This document shows, piece by piece, positions 61,762 through 64,000 of a DNA stretch of 64,000 nt. The stretch lies in assembly GCF_021353265.1 (NCBI RefSeq), contig NZ_JAJTWU010000001.1, positions 806,001-870,000 of the forward strand, written 5' to 3'. Within the stretch, counting starts at the first letter, position 1. Every line of letters starts with the position of its first letter. A model generated the notes under the pieces. That model had not been told where the DNA came from. It did not search any database and was given only the letters and a program-made list of their open reading frames with translations. Both the position numbers and the translations under genes were made by a program. This stretch comes from Pelomonas cellulosilytica (GTDB lineage Bacteria; Pseudomonadota; Gammaproteobacteria; Burkholderiales; Burkholderiaceae_C).

Positions 61762-61785
61762 TCGGGTTTGACTCGTCGTTGAACG

Positions 61786-61815
61786 GGCCGCGCCTTTGGC
61801 GCGGCCTTTTTGTTT
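61786..61815 (+). terminator. Rho-independent terminator after the receptor gene
   Basis: A perfect 9-bp stem GGCCGCGCC/GGCGCGGCC with a TTT loop is followed by TTTTTGTTT, 24 bp after the stop codon. This is a strong intrinsic terminator and isolates the receptor transcript from the region downstream. Confidence 0.93.
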
Positions 61816-62099
61816 ATGCGGCCCCGCTGGAGACAAGGCCAGCGAGGTGCAGATGGGCGGACAGCGCTGCCTGCGATGTAACTCGGTGTACTTCACGACG
61901 GGTCGAGCGGCGGGACAGGTCAGTCGAGGCTAAACGTGTGCTCCACCCGGGCCTGTCGCAAGCGGGCTTGAGCAGTCTCGTCGCTGCAAAATGCGCTGTA
62001 AAACAGGGTTTTTTGACGACTGATCATCAGGCGATCACGTCGTAATCCACCTGTTTCGGCTGCCCGGGTTAGCACCAAGAAAGGGGCGGAAAACGCGAG

Positions 62100-62210
62100 G
62101 CTAAGATGACTGGCCGACCGAGCTTTGGTCGGCGGTGTGCAGTTTTTCTGCAGCTGGTTCGCGGCGATGAAACAAGTGCCCGATGAATTCAACGTTCGGG
62201 CATTTTTTTT
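62100..62210 (+). ncRNA. Candidate small RNA with three hairpins and a strong terminator
   Basis: The 600-bp gap between the receptor terminator and tonB holds no convincing ORF, yet ends a plus-strand transcript. Hairpin 1 is a perfect 7-bp stem, GCCGACC/GGTCGGC (62113-62133). Hairpin 2 is TGCAG/CTGCA (62138-62152). Hairpin 3, TGCCCGA/TCGGGCA (62177-62202), is followed by eight T residues. Since the receptor has its own terminator at 61786, this one must serve another transcript. The 5' end is unknown; a TTGACG at 62013 is a possible -35 but lacks a good -10. Alternatively this is an attenuated leader of tonB. Confidence 0.45.
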
Positions 62211-62416
62211 GCTTGCTGTAGTTGCGAGAGACTTTACGGTCCTCCTCGGGGAGGCAGGCCTTCCGGGCCGCGAGACTTCCTTTTCGCGCTCTAGAATGCA
62301 TGCCCCTTGGGAGTTGGTGGGTGGCAGGAGCGCAACTTTCGCCACCCGTTGGATCGGTTTCGGCCGGCTTCCTGAGAGTCATTGACTGTGATTTGTAGTT
62401 GCATGAAGGAGCGCGC

Positions 62417-63058
62417 ATGAATTTTGCGCAGGAGAAGCAAGGCGCGTCCCGGTTCACGGGCCTTGGCATCGTGGTCCTGATCCATATCGTGGCCATCTAT
62501 GCGTTGGCCAGTGGCTTGGCCCGCGATATCGTCAAGAAGGTCACCGGCCCGATCGACGTCAAGGTGATTGAAGAGAAGGTCAAGCCGCCGCCGCCGCCCG
62601 AGAAGGTCGTTCCGCCGCCCCCGGATTTGAAGGCGCCCCCGCCGCCCTTCGTCCCGCCGCCTGAATTCCAGGTCACCGCGCCCGCGCCGCCGGCGCCGCC
62701 CATCCAGTCGACGCAAGTTGCTCCGCCTGCCGTCGCTGAAGTGCGCCCGGCGCCCGCGCCTGCGCCTGTGGCAGCACCGGCGCCGAAGCCGGCCAAGGTT
62801 ACCGCCGCCATGGTTTGCACCAAGATGGGTAAACCTGAGATGCCGTCCGTCAACTGGAGCGGCGAAGCGCTCTACAAGGCCGTGGCAACCGTCAAGGCGG
62901 GCCGTGTGAGTTCGGTCGAAATCACGTCGCTGCGCGGCGGTGTGGATCGCAAGGCGCAACGCGCGTTGGTGCAAGCCATCGAAGCCACGCTGCGTGATAC
63001 CTACGAATGCCCGGGCGATCACGTGTTCGAGCAGGAGTTCCAGTTCAGGATCGAATAA
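62417..63058 (+). CDS. tonB: TonB energy transducer
   Basis: A 213-residue protein with one N-terminal transmembrane helix (TGLGIVVLIHIVAIYALASG, with the conserved-type His inside it), a Pro-rich spacer (~residues 50-130, many PPP and PAP units) and a C-terminal TonB-like domain. The His residue in the helix is a typical ExbB/ExbD contact. The C-terminal domain contains two cysteines, in MVCTKMG and YECPGDH, which may form a disulfide. ATG at 62417 has AAGGAG upstream; a TTG at 62399 is rejected. exbB follows after 84 bp. Confidence 0.9.
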   Translation: MNFAQEKQGASRFTGLGIVVLIHIVAIYALASGLARDIVKKVTGPIDVKVIEEKVKPPPPPEKVVPPPPDLKAPPPPFVPPPEFQVTAPAPPAPPIQSTQVAPPAVAEVRPAPAPAPVAAPAPKPAKVTAAMVCTKMGKPEMPSVNWSGEALYKAVATVKAGRVSSVEITSLRGGVDRKAQRALVQAIEATLRDTYECPGDHVFEQEFQFRIE

Positions 63059-63080
63059 AGACCCTCGAGCCTCGAATCCC

Positions 63081-63098
63081 GGCGCCGATCACGGCGCC
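63081..63098 (+). other. Intercistronic hairpin between tonB and exbB
   Basis: GGCGCC-GATCAC-GGCGCC forms a perfect 6-bp stem with a 6-base loop 22 bp after tonB. There is no T-tract, so it is more likely an mRNA processing or stability element than a terminator. Confidence 0.35.
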
Positions 63099-63142
63099 TC
63101 CAGAACGTACCAAACCAGAATCTTTCCCTAGGAGTTGACTCC

Positions 63143-63964
63143 ATGATTTCTCGCTTCACCGGCTTCCTTGCCGCCATCGCCATGGTCGCGACCCTGGCTG
63201 TTTCGCCCGCCCACGCGCAAGATCAGAAGCCGGCAGACGCCGCCTCGGCCATCGCTGACGCCGCCCCCGCTCCCGCAGCGGCGCCCTCCAAGCCCGCCGA
63301 GAACCCCTACAGCCTGGCCAACATTGCTGCCCACGGCAATGTCGTTGACCAGGTCGTGCTGGTCATCCTGGGCATCATGTCCATGGGCTCCTGGTACATC
63401 CTGGTGGTCCGCCTGTGGGACACCAGCAAGCTGTCGTCGGAAGCCAAGGATGTCCGCGCGACGTTCTTCAAGAAGGCCAGCCTCGCCGATGGCGTGCGCG
63501 GCCTGAAGGAAGAAAGCGCTTTCCGCTACATCGCTTCGACGGCTATCGATGCTTCGGAGCACCATGAAGGTGCGCTGACCGAGAACATCGACCACAGCAG
63601 CTGGGTGACGATGAACGTCGACCGCGCCGTTTCCGACGTCAACACCAAGATCTCCGCCGGCCTGGGCTTCCTGGCGACGGTCGGCTCGACCGCTCCCTTC
63701 ATCGGCCTGTTCGGTACGGTGTGGGGCATTCTGAACGCGCTGACCGCCATCGGTCTGGCCGGCCAGGCTTCGATCGACAAGGTGGCCGGCCCCGTGGGTG
63801 CCGCGCTGATCATGACCGCCATCGGTCTGGTCGTCGCCGTGCCGGCCGTGCTGGGCTACAACTGGCTGGTCAACCGCAACAAGACCGTCATGAGCCAAGT
63901 TCGCGCCTTCGCCGGCGACCTGCACGGCGTGCTGATGGGCAACCGCGCCGTTGCCAAGCGTTAA
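63143..63964 (+). CDS. exbB: ExbB proton-channel protein
   Basis: A 273-residue MotA/TolQ/ExbB protein with a cleavable signal peptide (LAAIAMVATLAVSPAHA) and an Ala/Pro-rich periplasmic segment, a common ExbB variant in Burkholderiales. Helices follow at ~70-92, ~175-197 (FLATVGSTAPFIGLFGTVWG, the family signature) and ~218-240. With ExbD and TonB it converts the proton gradient into force for outer-membrane receptors. TAGGAG lies 8 bp before the ATG. Confidence 0.94.
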   Translation: MISRFTGFLAAIAMVATLAVSPAHAQDQKPADAASAIADAAPAPAAAPSKPAENPYSLANIAAHGNVVDQVVLVILGIMSMGSWYILVVRLWDTSKLSSEAKDVRATFFKKASLADGVRGLKEESAFRYIASTAIDASEHHEGALTENIDHSSWVTMNVDRAVSDVNTKISAGLGFLATVGSTAPFIGLFGTVWGILNALTAIGLAGQASIDKVAGPVGAALIMTAIGLVVAVPAVLGYNWLVNRNKTVMSQVRAFAGDLHGVLMGNRAVAKR

Positions 63965-63995
63965 TTCCCCAGAGCAGCCGCTCGCACAGGAGCCA

Positions 63996-64000
63996 ATGCC
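63996..64000 (+). CDS. exbD: Start of the gene after exbB, probably exbD (cut by window end)
   Basis: An ATG preceded by CAGGAG at 5-bp spacing begins 31 bp after exbB and runs off the window. Only position and the tonB-exbB-exbD order support the name; no protein sequence is visible. Confidence 0.45.

Noticed and set aside
61989..62017. CTGT-AAA-ACAG hairpin followed by a T-run as a second terminator after the receptor gene
   Set aside because: The stem has only four base pairs and is not GC-rich; the strong terminator at 61786 already ends the transcript.
61920..62345. Minus-strand 141-residue open frame downstream of the receptor gene
   Set aside because: No family resemblance or ribosome site, and it would be antisense to the hairpins and terminator that fit a plus-strand RNA.

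Overview
The window is uniformly GC-rich, with genes packed head to tail and many 4-base ATGA/GTGA overlaps. Gene content (phaR, rimO, guaB/guaA, smpB-ratA-rnfH, pxpBCA, a PEP-CTERM protein, a cytochrome-fused copper nitrite reductase, two TonB-dependent receptors) points to a betaproteobacterium of the order Burkholderiales, probably near Roseateles/Mitsuaria/Rubrivivax. This is a judgement from gene content only. No tRNA, rRNA, insertion sequence, prophage or CRISPR array was seen.

Region 1 (2-25070) is one plus-strand operon that enters from the left edge. It encodes a type I secretion ABC transporter (5' end missing), a TolC-like outer-membrane protein, a MotB/SiiA-like membrane protein, an HlyD-type adaptor, a MotA/TolQ-like protein with a long C-terminal tail, an HDOD signalling protein, a membrane protein with degenerate GGDEF and EAL domains, and a 5538-residue RTX protein. 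The RTX protein has 12 copies of one ~80-residue repeat, then 27 unbroken copies of an 81-residue repeat, then LamG-like, PA14 and second LamG-like modules among further RTX repeats. The layout recalls the Salmonella SiiABCDEF giant-adhesin system (a MotAB-like proton channel beside a type I secretion system), here combined with two c-di-GMP/HDOD-type signalling genes. It is the most unusual locus in the window.

Region 2 (25170-34558) is housekeeping: phaR, rimO-metC, smpB diverging from ratA-rnfH, a DUF4124 protein, guaB with promoter and terminator, an MFS exporter and guaA.

Region 3 (34622-40432) is an iron-uptake cluster on the minus strand: a Fur-type regulator, TonB-dependent receptor, DUF3325 and DUF3649 small membrane proteins, a PepSY membrane protein, and a frame-broken AraC-type regulator at the far end. 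A perfect 7-1-7 Fur-like inverted repeat lies upstream.

Region 4 (40546-43487) holds a Tat-exported phosphocholine-type phospholipase C behind a Pho-box-like promoter, and a PEP-CTERM-type protein. Region 5 (43504-46380) is a denitrification operon, nirK-nirV-SCO, with an FNR/DNR-type site 55 bp before nirK.

Region 6 (46432-52080) has a small membrane protein, an RNA ligase-like protein (thpR), the 5-oxoprolinase operon pxpB-pxpC-pxpA-DUF72, tadA and ldcA. Region 7 (52125-58675) is a Yej/Opp-type peptide ABC transporter whose first gene sits directly behind a terminator-like hairpin. Region 8 (58861-64000) has a large TonB-dependent receptor, a candidate small RNA, and tonB-exbB-exbD (exbD cut by the window end). 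The two TonB receptors, the TonB-ExbBD motor and the peptide ABC transporter could form an uptake path from outer membrane to cytoplasm; this is inferred from proximity only.
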